A stretch of 64,000 nucleotides of DNA. Origin: Talpa occidentalis. Taxonomy: Eukaryota > Chordata > Mammalia > Eulipotyphla > Talpidae. Position 1 is the stretch's first letter. Each line of letters starts with the position of its first letter. The notes under the pieces were generated by a model, which was not told the origin of the DNA, did no database searches, and saw only the letters and a program-made list of their open reading frames with translations. Both the position numbers and the translations under genes were made by a program. Location: the NCBI RefSeq assembly GCF_014898055.3, contig NW_023604295.1, forward strand, positions 71,574,301 through 71,638,300, in the 5' to 3' direction. Positions 14,671-26,934 of this stretch are shown here, piece after piece.

Positions 14671-14789
14671 TCTAGCAAGTAATAGATGTTCAGTAAATTT
14701 TGTTTGTTGATTACTTACCACTTTACAGAATCTTAGGTGTTTGGGTACAACAGTGTGTGAAATAGATAATTTTCTCTATCTTTGTGTAA

Positions 14790-15030
14790 TTTATAGTCTA
14801 GCATCATCTGTTTTCTTGTTATAAGCTTTCATTAATGCCTTATCAATTGCTGTCCCATAATTTGCTTTCTGTATTGTCTCTCACATATAATAGAGGCTAT
14901 CTTAAAGGTAGGGGTTTTGTAATGTCTTTCATCTCTGTGTTCTCAATGACTTCCATAGCTTTGGATATTTACTAGATGTTCAGTATTGTTATTAGTAGTA
15001 GATGGTCAGTATTTGGAATAAATGGATGAT
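14790..15030 (+). mobile_element. Possible L2 LINE 3' end
   Basis: Text ggtaggggttttgtaatgtc, tttcatctctgtgttctcaa and tactagatgttcagtattgt resembles the L2 3' end (gcagggactgtgtct...). Low similarity. Confidence 0.4.
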
Positions 15031-15266
15031 TTTACCACTCTTTGCTTGCCATCTTTACTAAATGATCCCATTTCTACTGTTTCATCATAGATGAAATCTA
15101 ATAGTTTATGCTACTTTGGATACAGATGGGAAATGTCACTGAGATTTTAAATGGAATTTTGAATATTTAGAGATATGGTAATTAATGACATTTAAAAATA
15201 ATATATAAGAAACCACATACACTATGATTTCAGTCATTAAGTTCTTTACATTTATCAATCTTTTAA

Positions 15267-15589
15267 CAAGTTTTTTTTTTTTTTTTTTAAAGGAAGCATG
15301 CTTTATTTATTTATTTGTTTGTTTGTTTGTCTGTTTGGTTACACATGCACTGGGTACAGTCAGAAGCGCGGGAGGGCGAGAGAATTCACCAGAGCCAGAG
15401 TGGGGAGCAGAGCAGGCAGAAGGACCGAAGCACACTGCTGAGGGGAGCAGCGGGCGGCAGGAGAGGTCCGCGCGCCATGTGGGACCCTCCTCTGGTGGCC
15501 AGGGAGCAGCCGGGGATCGAACCGGCGCTGCAGAGGCTGCGGGCAGCTTCTCAACCCAGCGCTCAACCGCTGCGCCACCGGGGAGGCCC
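15267..15589 (-). mobile_element. tRNA-derived SINE, young subfamily with extended tail
   Basis: A full-length copy with a perfect 19-bp target-site duplication (acatttatcaatcttttaa at 15248-15266 and 15590-15608). The head in element orientation is gggcctccccggtggcgcagc, with an A-box-like tggcgcagcgg and a B-box ggttcgatccc, the internal RNA polymerase III promoter of tRNA-derived SINEs. The tail contains CAAA/TAAA repeats followed by gcatgcttcc and a long poly-A. Open frames across it are by-products of its GC-rich body. Confidence 0.95.
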
Positions 15590-15779
15590 ACATTTATCAA
15601 TCTTTTAAAGTACGTGTTGTTCACAAATCCCTGTGATTTTAATATTATGTGTTTAATAAAGATTTCATTAACTTGGACTCTGTCAACTAAAATTCGCCCT
15701 CTAAACTGCTCTCTTTAAAACATGCCTCTGATAATGTCAGTTATTTTCTCTGTGAATCCTTAAAAGTTTTTATTTTTTA

Positions 15780-16140
15780 TTTGTTACCTAGCTAAAAGCC
15801 ATCTTCTCCTGAGTAGCTACTGGATTCCTACCTACTCTCTTGCTGTGGCCACATCTTGCTACACATCACGTCTACAAGAACCATCTAATTTTTGCATGGT
15901 ATGCCCTGCTCTGCCTTTTCTTCAGTTTTCAGAATATACTCTTCATACTTCAGAATAGAGCACAAATGCCAAATATTCCCTAAGGCATTCTCTAATATCT
16001 TCTCACAGTATTTTCTTGTTTTGATTATTCTTCTATTAACACTAGCTTAGCTCAGGCCTCCATTGGAAAGATGAACTTTTTAATGGAAGGATCTTGTTTC
16101 ATGTAACTGACTGACCAGCACACAACAAATCTTTTGTCAT
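15780..16140 (+). mobile_element. L2 LINE fragment, 3' region
   Basis: Pyrimidine-rich start, then atggtatgccctgctctgcc, a region like the L2 3' end (cagaatagagcacaaatgcc, ccctaaggcattctctaata) and a final part with ggatcttgtttcatg. The order fits L2, but divergence is high. Confidence 0.45.
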
Positions 16141-17039
16141 AAATATGTTTATTTTAGGGGGTTGTTGAATACTTATCATTGAGAAAAGGGCCTTGACCTT
16201 AAATCTCAAATACGTAATCTTAATTTGACAGTCTTAATATACAGATAATTTTGTGTATTCTGTATGTTTTTTACCTAAAGAAGAATGTTTCTGCCAGATA
16301 TTTTCAAGTCTTAGAAAGGCTGATTTAAAAGCTGTATTTTTTCTTTCAAAAGAATTCCATTTCCCTCTCCTTTAACCTTATTTCCTCCCTTTTTAGTCTT
16401 TAAAAGTTCCTGTTGAGCTTTTACTTTTGTGCTTTTTCTTGTCTCTATTCCAAGTATACCCTAGGAAGCAGATGACAATATAAAGCCTTAAAAAATTAAG
16501 CTAGTAAGGAAGAAATTTTTCCCATGGGTCCCTGGGTTTCAGGCCCACTCAAATGCACTTGAAAAAGGATTCTACATTCTAGACATTTCCAGATAAGTTA
16601 TGGTTCATTTCCCTGACTTGCCTCCTATGTTCACAACTCTGCCTGGATTTAGAAGTTCAGTACTGATCTAGGATGAATTGCCTTCTAGGAGAGCAAAGAT
16701 TTTAGCTTGTTTCTTTTTGCTTTTCTCCATACCTATCTCTAGCATCTCCCTGAAGTACTTCCTCTCCTCCACCCCTCCCCTTTCAATTTAATGTACTTAA
16801 TTTTCTTCCAAGCTTTCCATAGTCAATACAAGTTATATGGTGTACCTAGTTCTGGTATGTATTATGTGTTAGTTTGCTTAAATTTGTAATTTTTGTAGCT
16901 GAATAAAACAAGGATTTACAAATACTTTTGGAATTTGAGGGAATAATTCCTTAATGTTTGTTAACAATTCATATAAATATTAAAATCTAAGTAAGTGAGT
17001 AAGTGAAAAATAAATAAACACATACTGGTCATTGAGGTG

Positions 17040-17225
17040 GGAAAAAAGTTAGCCTACAATTTTTGAGTACTTAATGACTACTGTAGCAATGACTCTAAGT
17101 GTGATTTCAGTTATTCCTTATGACCTGTGATATTCCTCCCAAGTTAACAAGGGGGAGAAATTAAGGAAAAGTGAAGTGACTTGTTTAAGACCACATACAG
17201 TATGTAACAGAGTTAGGATTGTTTA
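17040..17225 (-). mobile_element. MIR SINE, antisense
   Basis: Text gaagtgacttgtttaagacc, acatacagtatgtaacagag and ttaggattg fits the reverse complement of the MIR core. Confidence 0.65.
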
Positions 17226-19214
17226 ATTATTGTTTATTTCTATACTATTTCTAGAATTCTTTTAATTGTAAGATTATTAGCCTTATAAGTGAAATTAGAA
17301 GGGCTGTCAATTAAAATTCTCCTTTTCTTTAAAAGGAAAATGTGACTTTTCATTTTCATACTTTGTCTCTTGATATACTTAAGGTATTGCTTTTGTGATG
17401 AATAATGTTACATCTATATTGCTAATTGAACTTGAACAATTTACATATTTATCTGTGCCCCAAAAGAGGATTAAAAACACCAATGTAGAAATCAGAACCA
17501 ATGTTTGCAACATTTTATATCTGTACAAAATGCTAGTTGTATACTATATTTTATGCTTGTGGTTACCAAGGATTTGACCCAGTTTTTAAATATCCTGTAA
17601 ATTCATAGCAAAATATTAAGAGAGATGGCTGTAGTAGGAGAGGGCACAGGCATGATGAGCTTGCTGTATCCTCAGGCATTTTCTTTTTTGAGCCACAGTG
17701 ATTTCAAAGTGGAATGTGTATTTCTGTATGAGAAGCTATAGGGCTGACCTTGAGGGAAGTCAAGATATTTAGTTAAAGTAATAAAATGTTCTAATCCTGT
17801 TTCTGTTGAATTTTTAATAAATGGGGCATTTGTATATATCTTATGAATCTTCTCAAGAAAGATTATTTTTTAAGTTTAAACTGTAAGTGAATTTAAAAAT
17901 GTATATTTGAAATATAGCCACTCTGAAAATGAGATTTTACCCTATTACTTAGCCTATTACTTACAACTTTTTTGTAAAAATCAGTAATTTTCCTTTTATA
18001 ATGAGGATATGTATGTGTGCTTATTTTTTTACACTAAGTTTATTTTTTTTTGATTGCTCCTTACTGTTTGATCTTTTTATTTAATGTTATTACTTAATGT
18101 TGTTTAATACATATTAGAGTTTTCATACACCAAATGATAGCTGAATATCTATCTCTAAGGGGTTAAAATCATTCATAGGACTTGGAGAATATGGATAATA
18201 TTAGAGAATTGGGATAATATTATCTCACTAGGAATGTAGATCTGTTTTTTGTTGTTGTTGTTGTTTTTGGTTCAGGTCAGTGTTTTTAGTATTTTGAAAC
18301 AGTTGCTAATTAGGGAGAGTTAGTAGAAAAATTTATTTTTGTTGTTGTTCATAATAATTACATGATTTGGCAAAGCATACTTGGTAACAATGACTATACG
18401 TACTAAGAGGAGACTGCTGTTTTTGTTCTCTCCATCTCACTACAGTTCCTTTGTGGATAGTTTTCCTTGCTCTAAGACCTACCGATTGGTCATTCTTTAT
18501 TAGTCAGGCTTGCCCTTTTTTGTTTCTTCTACCAGGACACCTGCTCACATAGCTGCTCAAATTCAGCTACCTGCCTGGCTCCTATAGGCAGTTCAGTTTA
18601 TGTTACCTGGACAAAGGGCTGTTAATGAGACTGGAATAATTCATTTCATTGAAAGTTAAATTTGTTTCAAATAATAGATTAAATGTAGTTTACATTGGGG
18701 AAGAAAATACTATGGGGACTAAATCTGAGGGGGTTGGGGGAAGCAAATATTGTTTTAAAATGATCAATGATGTTAAAAGAAAAAAAGCATTAAAATTGAA
18801 AAAGACAAAAAAATGTAGTTTACATTTTTAAATGTAGTGTACATTTTTAAAAACTAGCTATGTGTCTGTGTGCCTACATTTGAGCCTGTTTGCTTTGTGT
18901 ATATTTGTGTTTTATGTGTATATACAATACAGAGAGGGTCATATATGAAAATTTCCATGCATACCTACCACTCCCACACCACTGCTTTCCACTGTTTGGA
19001 TTCTGAGGTCTATCTGTTGATGCTGAAGCAGATGTGGTGAGTGGTAGCCCTTGCTTGATGTGGGCTGGAAGAATTTAACCACTAGAAAGGAGAAAGAGGA
19101 TCTATGAAATAGATCTATATATCATCTGTAGCTAGACTTATGTTTTCTTTATATAAATTGATGCATTGTGGAAAACCATCCTGCAATGTCTTTCCCTAAG
19201 CAGGCTAACTTGGG

Positions 19215-19560
19215 CTGCTATCTGTATTAGCACATTTCACTCTTTCTCGCGCTTCCTAATGACTCTTGTGTAATTTGTTATTGGATGATGTACAGTTTAT
19301 TCAAGTAGTTTCCTATTGTTGATCAGGTATGCTGTTTTCCACGATTTGCTGTTATAAATAGTGCCATAGTGAATATCATCATACACATAGATGTCTTTGC
19401 TTCCTTGTGTGATATAGTCAAAGTGTAAATTTCTAGAAAAAAATGACTTAATTGAAGACTGTGTTGTTCACATTTTCATAGCTGATGCCAAATTGTTCTC
19501 TAATAATCTAAAAGTATTTAGGAATGTCTTTTCCCTGTATTTGTGCCATTTGGATTCTTG
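19215..19560 (-). mobile_element. Probable old L1 fragment, antisense
   Basis: Text such as gctgttataaatagtgccat and atagctgatgccaaattgtt resembles the antisense L1 3' region (ataatgctgctatgaa...ccaaattgttttcc). It is heavily diverged and the limits are uncertain. Confidence 0.45.
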
Positions 19561-19910
19561 CTATCTTTCTGGAACTTCCATTGCTCAGCCATCAGAGTAT
19601 GAGGAAGTACAGAAAGTTTATTGACATTGCTCAATTCATTGTGTGGTTCTGTAACCTTTACTTATGCTACTTGCTTCATTTCTCCAGTTTTGTTCTAATT
19701 TATTTTTCTCCCTATTTGAGGGTTTATTAGTGAAAGTGGGTAGCATTTTGTATATACCAGTTGTGAATATGGACTGTGGCAGATCTGAGAGTGGGTCAGG
19801 AGCAGCCATGTGTTAGTCTTTGTCTCATGTGGGAATTTGTACCACTGCTTATAACCCCTTCTTTTGTAATTTGACATAAGCTATGTTTTTTCCATGCTTA
19901 ATTGCTGTAG

Positions 19911-20110
19911 GGCAGTGGTAAGCAAACTATAGTCCCCATTTGGCCTGCTACCTGTTTTTGTCAGTAAAGTGTTACTGGAACACAGCCTCACCCATTGCCA
20001 TTTACATATTGTCTATAGCCACTTTCATGCTTCAGAGACACAGTTGAGTGGTTGTGACAGAGACCATTTGAATGAAAAAACCTAAAACATTTACTTTCTG
20101 CCCCTTGCTA
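19911..20110 (+). mobile_element. hAT-type DNA transposon remnant
   Basis: Contains gcagtggtaagcaaactata, ctgtttttgtcagtaaagtg, ttactggaacacagcctcac, tttacatattgtctatagcc and cagttgagtggttgtgacag. This order belongs to a widespread mammalian DNA transposon (Charlie-like, typified by caaactacggcccg). I do not assign the subfamily. Confidence 0.75.
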
Positions 20111-20460
20111 TTTTTTTTCCTATTTTTTTCATTTTCTTAGGAATTAGAAGGGAAAGCTACAGGGATTCTGCTTCACTATATTATCTGGTCATGGACATTA
20201 GAATAATGCTGATTTTTAAAAATTAATGAGATGACCTAACCTTCCTTATTTCCTCTTATATACCAGAATGCTTGCAATGACAAAATTTGTTGATTGGATC
20301 AGTTCAGTTTATTTGAGATAAGTTTGCTTTTTATCCTACAGATAATCTCTTATCAGTAAATTAAATTTTTCACATTATTCCTCTTAAACGATGGATTTTC
20401 TGAATAAAATAGCTACTTAATTACAGTAGTTTTTCAGAGAGGTGATTTAAATTTTCAAAC

Positions 20461-20485
20461 TCCTTTCTCTTGCACTTTTTCAAAG
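20461..20485 (+). promoter_or_regulatory. GBE1: Splice acceptor region of GBE1 exon 2
   Basis: A pyrimidine-rich run (tcctttctcttgcacttttt) followed by caaag ends at the exon boundary. The AG at 20484-20485 is the acceptor. It was chosen because it leaves one base (G) that completes the arginine codon begun in exon 1, matching the known phase of this gene. Confidence 0.9.
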
Positions 20486-20655
20486 GTATAAGCGTTTCAA
20501 CCAGACTTTGGACAGCATTGGAGAGAATGAAGGTGGTATTGATAAGTTTTCCAGAGGTTATGAATCTTTCGGTGTCCATAGATGTGCTAACGGTGGATTA
20601 CGCTGCAAGGAATGGGCCCCAGGAGCAGAAGGAGTCTTTCTTAGTGGAGAATTCA
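20486..20655 (+). CDS. GBE1: GBE1 exon 2 (glycogen branching enzyme), internal coding exon
   Basis: This exon encodes residues 48 (last base) to 105 (first base) of the 1,4-alpha-glucan branching enzyme, the cytosolic enzyme that adds alpha-1,6 branches to glycogen. The translation starts with a tyrosine codon at 20487 and gives 56 complete codons, including [20 protein letters not shown] and then [16 protein letters not shown]. This covers the end of the N-terminal helical segment and the start of the CBM48 carbohydrate-binding module, whose WAPGA...F(N)xWNPF signature continues into the next exon. The acceptor is a pyrimidine-rich stretch ending in caaag before 20486; the donor is a strong gtaagt at 20656. 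The length of 170 bp and both split codons agree with the human exon structure as I remember it (c.144-313). The flanking introns show that this is the real locus, not a processed copy. Compared with remembered human sequence, D83 is N, Y87 is R, T101 is S and D103 is E. An ATG-initiated frame over the same bases is not the coding frame. Confidence 0.96.
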
Positions 20656-21650
20656 GTAAGTATTTTGAAAACATTAAAATATTTTGAAAGAGGTAGTAAA
20701 CTGTTTTATTTATCTACTTAAAACATAAACCTGTTAAATTTCATTATTTACTACATGAAGATTAATGTTTATCAATATATAACTTTTTAGATAGAGGCAT
20801 GAAATTTATTAGTCTGTACCTTTATGTGATTATTTCTACTATTTGGTGATACATATATTCCAGAAAAAACTTTGTTGTATAAAATAATGTACCAGAAGTA
20901 ACAGAGTTTGTGAGAAAAGTCATATTTGGTAGACTACTTCAAAATATTCAACTTTGTTAGCAAACTGAAAACTAGTGGCAATTGGGGTAATAATACTGGT
21001 GGAGGTTAAATCTCCACTAACATTTGCACCCCTGGTTAGTCGGCATTGTAGTTCTTGGATCCTCTGTATCCTATTACCCTTTTTTGAGTTCTCACTAAAA
21101 GTAGACATCTGATCTAGAGGGTAAATGTGTTCATCACTTAATTCCCTTTCACCTTTAACTTTTTTTTTTTTTTAATAACACAGTGGAAAATATCTTCTCA
21201 GTGTTGTCATCTGCACTGCTAACATCACTGGAAAGTTACTGCATAATGGTTCTAGAAGTCATACATCTAGCTTACAGTCTAGTGAGAAGAAGGAACTGTA
21301 TGTAAATAACTATAATAGTCTTCTTAGTTTTATTATGGATGTATAAATAAGTTATTGCAACAGTGATAAGGTTTCGAGCTGAGAATCGAAAATAGAATAA
21401 CTGGAAAATATGCCATGGCAAATGTTAGTAATACAGTTAGTCCTTCGTTAGTTTTTTTCTACAGAGTTGTGTAAACTACGACTTTTAGCAAAGCGATATC
21501 TAGTGAAACCAATTTTCCCATAGACTTTTTGATATAAACAAGAGTTAAGTTCTTATTGTATAATTCTGGTCACAAAAACATCATCAAACTTCTAAGTAAA
21601 AACCTAAAATAGTTCTAATATTAAAGAATAATTTGTATTCATTGATTTTT

Positions 21651-21917
21651 TTTTTTTAAAGATTTATTTATTTATTTATTTATGCAAGCACTGGGTAGAA
21701 TCAGAAGCATGGGAGGGTGAGAGAATTCACCAGAGCCAGAGCGGGGAACAGAACAGGCAGAGTGACAAAATACACTGCTGAGGGGAGCAGCGGGCGGCAG
21801 GAGAGGTCTTCGCGCCATGTGGACCCTCGCCTGGCAGCCGGGGATCAAACTGGCGCTGCAGAGGCTGCGGGCAGCTTCGAAGACCAGTGCACAACCGCTG
21901 TGCCACTGGGGAGGCCC
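21651..21917 (-). mobile_element. tRNA-derived SINE, young subfamily
   Basis: A full-length minus-strand copy flanked by the 15-bp duplication tattcattgattttt (21636-21650 and 21918-21932). It has lost a few bases in the middle of the body compared with the longest copies. It is the SINE nearest to GBE1 exon 2, about 1 kb downstream of the exon. Confidence 0.94.
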
Positions 21918-22994
21918 TATTCATTGATTTTTGAAACCACTTACTACAGGTGGCCAGAGCCTATACCAGCGGCTTAGGAAGCAAGACTGGAATCAATCCT
22001 GGAAGAGATGACCTGGAATTACAGTGTGCACACACACATGCACGCACTCAGACCAGAACAATTCACACTTGCTAGGGAACCTAACATGCACATCTTGGAG
22101 ATGTAGGAGGAAATCAGAATACCCATCATAAACCCATGTTGTTGTAAGGAGACTGTATGTCTGTGTAAACTCCACACATTTGTTTTTCTCATCCTTGTTA
22201 TTACAGTTGTTATTGCAGTGATACTGAAAGAAACAATGTTATTTGAGGATCTTCTGTATAAGGAAAGAAAATATCAGAATGATGATAAAACTTTAGTACC
22301 ATAGAGTGGTGTAGTAGTGAAAATTTGATTTTGTGGGACTCAAATGTCTATATCCTGTACTATTCCATTTATATGACCTCTAGAAACAGCAAAACTATAT
22401 GAACAGAAAATAGATCAGAATTATCAGGTTTGGGGTTAGAAGCTGTTAGTTATAGAGTAGTATATAGGAACTTTTTGCGCTGATGAAAGTGTTTTATGTC
22501 CAGATTGTTTTAGTACTTATGTGATAGTATATGTTTGTCAAAATTTATAGAACTGTGCACGTGAAAGAATTATACTTTAAGGGATTTGACTTTCAATAAC
22601 TTTTGATTTCCTAATCTTACCTAAATAACTACATTTCTCATTTGTGTTTTGTTAATAGATTTAGACATCAACTTATAATCAAGACACTTTTTGATATTCT
22701 ACTATAGTAACTTCTTTTTACTGCCATTTAGAAGATTGAGAGGTATTCATTGGAGCATTCAAGATAATTTTTACATAATGATGCCAAAACTACTATACAT
22801 CATTTAACATTTAGTACTTGTATTTGGTCACATATCTACCATATTTTGGATTAAACCCACTGAGTACATTTAGAAATACAAAAATATGGGAAAACATCTA
22901 CCAGTGTGATTTGGAGATACTGTGTGTTCATTTCCATGCCACTGCAATAAAACAAATATTATAATAAGCAAGTGACATGATTTCTTTTTTATGA

Positions 22995-23218
22995 GTGCAT
23001 ATAAAAGTTAAAATAGTTATCAAGTTGAGGCCACAGAAGGGGAGGGTGGTGTGGTGGGAAAAAATGGGGGAGGGTGCTCAATAGACTATGGTGGAGGATT
23101 GTGAGTACTTTGATGGTGGGGTAGTCTGATAACATAAATTTGTAAATATGTAAACCTTTACCCTTTAAACATTTATAGTGCTGTATACCAATGTTTCCTC
23201 AATAAACATATTTTTTAA
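22995..23218 (+). mobile_element. L1 3' untranslated end, sense
   Basis: G-rich run (ggggagggtggtgtggtggg), then ctcaatagactatggtggag, then gctgtataccaatgtttcct and aataaa before an A-rich end. This matches the 3' untranslated region of the same L1 lineage seen at 48850-49278 and, inverted, at 11725 and 43500. Confidence 0.55.
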
Positions 23219-23626
23219 ATTAACAAATTATATAAAGTACATTTCTTATACATAGTAAAGTAAAATAAAACCTCTGACAAGTGGTAAATTGGAAAAATTT
23301 AGATGTCTATAATATTTATAATCTTTATCTCATTAAAAACCATTGAAAACAACTTGAAAATGGAGAGTAGAGCTGAGTTTTAGGGTTAATAATTCATTTA
23401 AAAGAATATTTCTCTGTAAAAAAAGTTCATGTGAATATTAATTTACTATGACTGTGGACAACACAGAATTTTGAAGATGATGCCACTATAGCTAAAAAAT
23501 ACCTTTAAATAATTGAACTATCTCTCTGTATATGTTTATATATATTATATATATATAAATAATTTATGAGCTTGAAGTTGAAACAGCAATGTGCTTAAAA
23601 GTTTCTATAAAAATAATCAGTAACCA

Positions 23627-23943
23627 GGGCCTCCCCGGTGGCGCAGCGGTTGAGCGCTGGGTTGCGAAGCTGCGCGCGGCCTCTGCGGCGCCGGTTCGAT
23701 CCCCGGCTGCTCCCCGGCCACCAGAGGAGGGTCCCACATGGCGCGCAGACCTCTCCTGCCGCCCGCTGCTCCCCTCAGCAGTGTACTTCGGTCCTTCTGC
23801 CTGCTCTGCTCCCCGCTCTGGCTCTGGTGAATTCTCTCGCCCTCCCGCGCTTCTGACTGTACCCAGTGCATGTATAAACAAAACAAACAAACAAACCAGC
23901 AAACAAATAAATAAAGCATGCCTCTATAAAAAAAAAAAAAAAA
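23627..23943 (+). mobile_element. tRNA-derived SINE, young subfamily with extended tail, sense orientation
   Basis: One of only three copies in the same direction as GBE1. The head gggcctccccggtggcgcag and the B-box ggttcgatcccc are intact. The body ends in actgtacccagtgcatgtat, followed by CAAA repeats, ataaagcatgcctctataaa and poly-A. A perfect 18-bp duplication (aaaaataatcagtaacca) flanks it at 23609-23626 and 23944-23961, so it is a recent insertion. This is the best copy for deriving a consensus. Confidence 0.95.
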
Positions 23944-26675
23944 AAAAATAATCAGTAACCATACACTGATCCCTTTTAATAATACTTTCTTACTTTGTCA
24001 TCTAATCTAACAGTTCACTTAACTTCTATATCTACATGTACTTGAAATATCATGTAACAAATTTTTGCTTCATTACCTAGTAAAGAAGTTACCATTATTT
24101 TACTAGTATTTTTTATTGTGCAAGTAGATATATATATAATTTAAAACATTGATTTTGTACTTAACCTCTTCCCTTAAACCTCAAAGATAATATAAACCAG
24201 TTTTTAAAAAAATGATAAAAATCTTTTTTCTGCTAATGGATAAATTGACTGATACTTATATTTACATAAAAAAGAAATTTTCTTAATACAGTTTCTGTCT
24301 AATGATTAGCCTTTATTTGTGTTAAGTTTTCAGAAGAAATTGAAGTTAAAGAACATCTAGACTTTAATTTTATATTATGGGAAATTATACCTGTAATCAA
24401 AACACTTGTGCATATTGTTTTGATGTCTTTCTCCTCTTATAATCAATGTAGAAATTGACTATACTAAACATTTTTTCTGAGGACTTAGTCATAATATTTC
24501 TGGGAAATGTTTGTTATTCTAGTATATTTATTTTTGCCAGCTGACCTGAAAATATTTTAGCTATAATTGCTTAGAGTAGTGATATATAAATGATATTTAA
24601 GAAATAAATTGCTATGAATTAATGTGAAAAAAATGGGATTTACAATTTTAAACTATATTTGAGTACTCTAAACATTTACTGTTCTTCATCCAGTTTAGCG
24701 GGGATGTGGTGATGATACTCATTTTATCTGCCTACCTGCGTTGCTCACTATACTAACTAGATAGCAAATGTGAGAACATTTTATTGTTATTTAGCACTAC
24801 AGAAATGTTAATTGACATAATTGTAAAATAAAACTCACTTGCAAATGTTTTTTTATTGTTGAAAAATTACTCTTAATTTCAAAAGGCATTTGAACCTTGC
24901 AAAAATCAAAGTGGTCTCTTTTGCCAAACTGTGATGGACCTGTCTTCTGCTATTCATAATTTTAAAACTTAGAAAATAACTTTGCTTTAAATATATTACA
25001 CATATTTTTCTTCATTTGAGAAAAAAAATGGAACAATCATTTCTTTTCCTTTCAGTCATTTAAAAAAAAACCTAGCTTTTAAAGCAGTGAGTGGCTGTGC
25101 AGCAACCCCAAGGACAGTGGATATATAATGACATTCATCAACTTTGGATTCTTACCACCCAAAAAGTATTTCTGGGCAAGCCAGAAACTATTTTAAAGGT
25201 TTGTGATGAATTTCTAAAACTTTGAATCCTCTTCAGTGCAGCATTTAAAATATACTTGGTGTTTTGGAACTAAATCATGTTTACTGCAGGTTTCTAAATA
25301 ATTGAAGAAAACTAGCTGTTTTCCAGTAGCTAGATGATAATAAGTAGAGAGAAAGGTAGTAAACTACATATGTCAATATAAAATAATTGGGCTCCTATTC
25401 ACTATAACTGAAAGCATTTCATTTAAAATTACTAAATCCAGGAGCTAGGCAATTTTCAAATAACCTAAATCTATAATTGAAAGACTGAAAAAAAAAAGTG
25501 GGGGAATCCTTATTCTTATGCCTGTATAAAAAAGGAACTACAGTTATCTTTGCTGAATATGAAAGAGACTAAGGAAAATTTTACCTTTGTTTTAGATAAA
25601 ATTTGTCTATAATTCTGTTTCCATTTCTACAATTGCCAAGAAGTTTACATCATCACAGATGTCTTTATATTTCTTAATTCCACATGCTCTGAAATAATGC
25701 TACTTTGCAAATCAATGTTTTCATATACTGTAATTGGTTTGCAATGATATAGTGGTAGAAATTTGGTATAAGTATATAAAAATTTAATAGCAAATTGACA
25801 GAGTAATGATGTTAATCCAAAATAATAATACAAAAATTGGGACTTAAATTTGAAAAGTTTTTTTTTATTTTCTAATATTTTATTTTATCATATTTTATAT
25901 AAGTGTTAGTCTATAATAGATTAGACTTTTTTAAACGAACTGGTCCGTCATCACAGTTTAAGAAACACTGATCTGAAAATTAGTGGTCATTATATAATAG
26001 TTCAGAAGCCTTTATATTTGGAAAATGTAATTCTGATCAACCTTCCTGATGTTTTCTTCAAGTAATCTATGGTGCCTATATCAGTAGCTTCCACTGTGAT
26101 GTGACATGTTATAAACAACTCCAGTATCTTAATGAGTTATAGCAACTAAGATTAATTTCTTACTCATGTTGACTGCAATTATCTACTGTGGCTCTGTCCC
26201 AAGTGTCAAATTCTTTCCAAGATCAAGGGTGATGGAGCATCCCCTGGTGGGACATGTTGATCTCATGAGATAAAAAGCTATGCAAGAAATCTGTCATGGC
26301 TCTAAAAGATTCAGTGTAGAATTGGCAAATATGATTTGCCATTCATTTCATTAACCAAAAAATTAGACCACTCCTTATATCAATGAGGCATGAATGTAGA
26401 ATCCTCTTTTATGAATGACCATGAAAAATTGGGATTAATGATCCTAGGGGTAAATGATACATTTTCATAATATAAAATGTTTGATATGTAAAGTGTCTTT
26501 CCTAGACTTTTTTCTATGCATCTAACAGACATGATGTGTGAGGGGGGAGAGGGTGTAGGGTTGGGGGAGCAGGATATCATAGGAAAGTTGGGTAGGTAGG
26601 GTAGTGCTCCCAGCTTAGATAATTGAGAAGGTTTCTTTGGCATTGTTATTGAATTCACGATTCAAATGGGTTTTT

Positions 26676-26934
26676 TTAAAGATTTATTTATTTATTTATA
26701 TAAGCACTGGGTACAGTCAGAAGCATGGGAGGGTGAGAGAATTCACCAGAGCCAGAGTGGGGAGCAGAACAGGCAGACTGACAAAGTATACTGCTGAGGA
26801 GAGCAGTGGGCACAGCAGGAGAGGTCTGTGGCAATGTAGGACCCTCCCTGGTGGCCAGGAATTGAACCGGTGCTGCAGAGGCTGCAGGCAGCTTTGCAGG
26901 CCAGTGCTCAACCGCTGCGTCACTGGGGAGGCTC
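26676..26934 (-). mobile_element. tRNA-derived SINE, young subfamily
   Basis: A minus-strand copy flanked by tcaaatgg(g/a)ttttt (26662-26675 and 26935-26948, one mismatch). Many CpG sites have decayed to TG or CA, so it is older than the 15 kb and 23 kb copies. Confidence 0.92.

Larger units (their letters stand above)
1..20485 (+). other. GBE1: GBE1 intron 1, 3' part
   Basis: Non-coding DNA upstream of exon 2. Exon 1 and the promoter lie outside the window. I see MIR remnants (520-745, 9055-9250, 11115-11350, 14050-14170, 14480-14670, 17040-17225), L2-like pieces (14790-15030, 15780-16140), an L1 3' end (11725-12070), an older L1 piece (19215-19560), a hAT remnant (19911-20110), two SINEs (13222-13503, 15267-15589) and a duplicated 134-bp segment (5416 and 6265). 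In 746-5415, 6399-9050, 9251-11114, 12071-13221 and 17226-19214 I see only AT-rich sequence with simple repeats and no recognisable gene. The stretch 1345-1615 is pyrimidine-rich and may be an L2 fragment, but I could not confirm that. Confidence 0.9.

Noticed and set aside
15224..15718. Open frames of up to 164 codons with Ala/Gly/Arg/Pro-rich protein
   Set aside because: They lie in a SINE with a 19-bp target duplication; the same peptide text recurs at other copies (23.6, 26.7, 32.1, 35.7, 40.2, 48.5, 51.1 and 60.2 kb). No coding evidence.
20470..20721. An ATG-initiated open frame of 83 codons over GBE1 exon 2
   Set aside because: It uses a different frame from the GBE1 coding frame and runs through the donor site into the intron. 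The splice signals and the branching-enzyme match fix the other frame.
23627..23705. tRNA gene suggested by A-box and B-box
   Set aside because: The anticodon arm and acceptor pairing are not preserved, and the segment is the head of a SINE with an A-tail and target duplication.
25860..25985. Possible inverted hAT-Charlie end (gtttaagaaacactgatctg)
   Set aside because: Only about 20 bases resemble the terminal motif; no second end is visible.
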